Position numbers and translations under genes: made by a program. From Deltaproteobacteria bacterium (GTDB taxonomy: Bacteria; Myxococcota_A; UBA9160; SMWR01), in NCBI GenBank assembly GCA_019313605.1, contig JAFDAW010000199.1, forward strand, positions 1 through 5,888: a stretch of 5,888 bases of DNA, written 5' to 3'. Below are positions 5,440-5,888 of this stretch, piece after piece (positions within the stretch are counted from its first letter, which is position 1; each line of letters starts with the position of its first letter). The notes below the pieces were generated by a model. It worked only from the letters and a program-made list of their open reading frames with translations. It had not been told where the DNA came from and made no database searches.

Positions 5440-5888
5440 CCGAGCCGGAGCATTCCGGATCGCCAACAGGGTTCCGCCCGCAACCAGCAGCGGGATCGCG
5501 AGAAAATTGAGGCCGGGCACCCAGCAGATCATGAATGCCGCGCAGCCAAAGCCCACGACGACGGGTTTGTTGGCCATCAGCCAAGTTCGCTTCTGGCGAA
5601 ACGAATAGCGCCGGCGATCGAGCGTGTAGCTCGCGTAATCGAGGGGGAGAAAGAAGATCGCGAAACCCACGATGGCTGGACCGGTCACGAGATGAGCCCC
5701 CGGAATGACGAATCCCAACAAGGCGAGGCTCACGACCACGGCGAGGAAGAAGAGCGCCCGGCGCAGCTCCTCGCGCATTGAGCGCAGCGCATCCGCACCA
5801 GTGCCGATCAGACCCGTGGGTGCATCCTCTTCGACCACCCCGGTTTCGATCAATTCGACCCGGCTCGCAAGCACGTCGAGAAACGGGG
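5428..5888 (-). CDS. EI24/CysZ-family membrane protein, 5'-partial
   Basis: The reading frame enters from the right edge (visible start PFLDVLASRVE) and ends at TAG 5430-5428, leaving about 153 residues. PFLDVLASRVE matches the motif that follows the first membrane segment in EI24/CysZ proteins, so the true start lies outside; GTG 5874 would cut through that motif. Hydrophobic segments, numbered from 5874, are about 40-57, 62-78, 102-118 and 120-138. The family signature LPLDYASYTLDRRRYSFRQK and the ending VPGLNFLAIPLLVAGGTLLA are clear. CysZ of enteric bacteria imports sulfate for cysteine synthesis; many relatives of unknown role share the fold, and no cysteine pathway gene is visible here to support that function. 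It is convergent with the sigma gene, with 20 nt between stops. Confidence 0.85.
   Translation of the reverse strand, partial: PFLDVLASRVELIETGVVEEDAPTGLIGTGADALRSMREELRRALFFLAVVVSLALLGFVIPGAHLVTGPAIVGFAIFFLPLDYASYTLDRRRYSFRQKRTWLMANKPVVVGFGCAAFMICWVPGLNFLAIPLLVAGGTLLAIRNAPARPGA

Noticed and set aside
4819..5781. Plus-strand 320-codon frame covering the sigma and EI24 genes
   Set aside because: It is out of frame with the sigma factor and antisense to the EI24 gene, both of which have clear family motifs; the sequence is Arg/Pro-rich shadow coding.

Overview
The window is GC-rich and gene-dense. It reads like part of a bacterial chromosome from a high-GC, deltaproteobacteria-like or related lineage. 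That placement is inferred from composition, from GTG/TTG starts and from the protein families, because there is no rRNA or other marker. No tRNA, rRNA, CRISPR array, insertion sequence or phage gene was seen.

Layout from left to right. (1) Positions 1-1156, minus strand: a 2-phosphoglycerate kinase-like protein with two ATP-cone-like repeats followed by a P-loop kinase domain. Its reading frame is broken by one base at a G-rich run near 604-611, and its 3' end lies off the left edge. (2) Positions 1157-1350: an AT-rich divergent promoter region containing a 13-bp dyad exactly centred in a 19-bp promoter spacer, the architecture MerR-family regulators use. (3) Plus-strand series: a MerR-type regulator (1351-1821); an orphan ParA/Soj-type ATPase fused at its C-terminus to an AMPK/CBM48-type glycogen-binding domain (1967-3052); a MinD/FlhG-like protein whose Walker A motif has been lost (about 3205-4098); an unrecognised 195-residue protein overlapping it (4073-4660); and an ECF-like sigma factor (4841-5407). 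(4) Positions 5428-5888, minus strand: the C-terminal part of an EI24/CysZ-family membrane protein, convergent with the sigma gene and running off the right edge.

The most striking part is the central block. A ParA ATPase, which normally moves or positions cargo on the nucleoid, carries a domain that normally binds alpha-glucan, and it sits beside a ParA/MinD-fold protein that apparently cannot bind ATP in the usual way. No ParB gene or recognisable parS site is visible. One reading is a positioning system for a polysaccharide-associated cargo (glycogen granule, envelope or appendage), with the pseudo-ATPase as partner or regulator. A second reading is that the CBM-like domain is only an immunoglobulin-like protein-interaction module. 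The sequence cannot decide between them. The MerR regulator may control its own block and the divergent kinase gene, and the sigma factor may link the block to a wider regulon; both are inferences from position.
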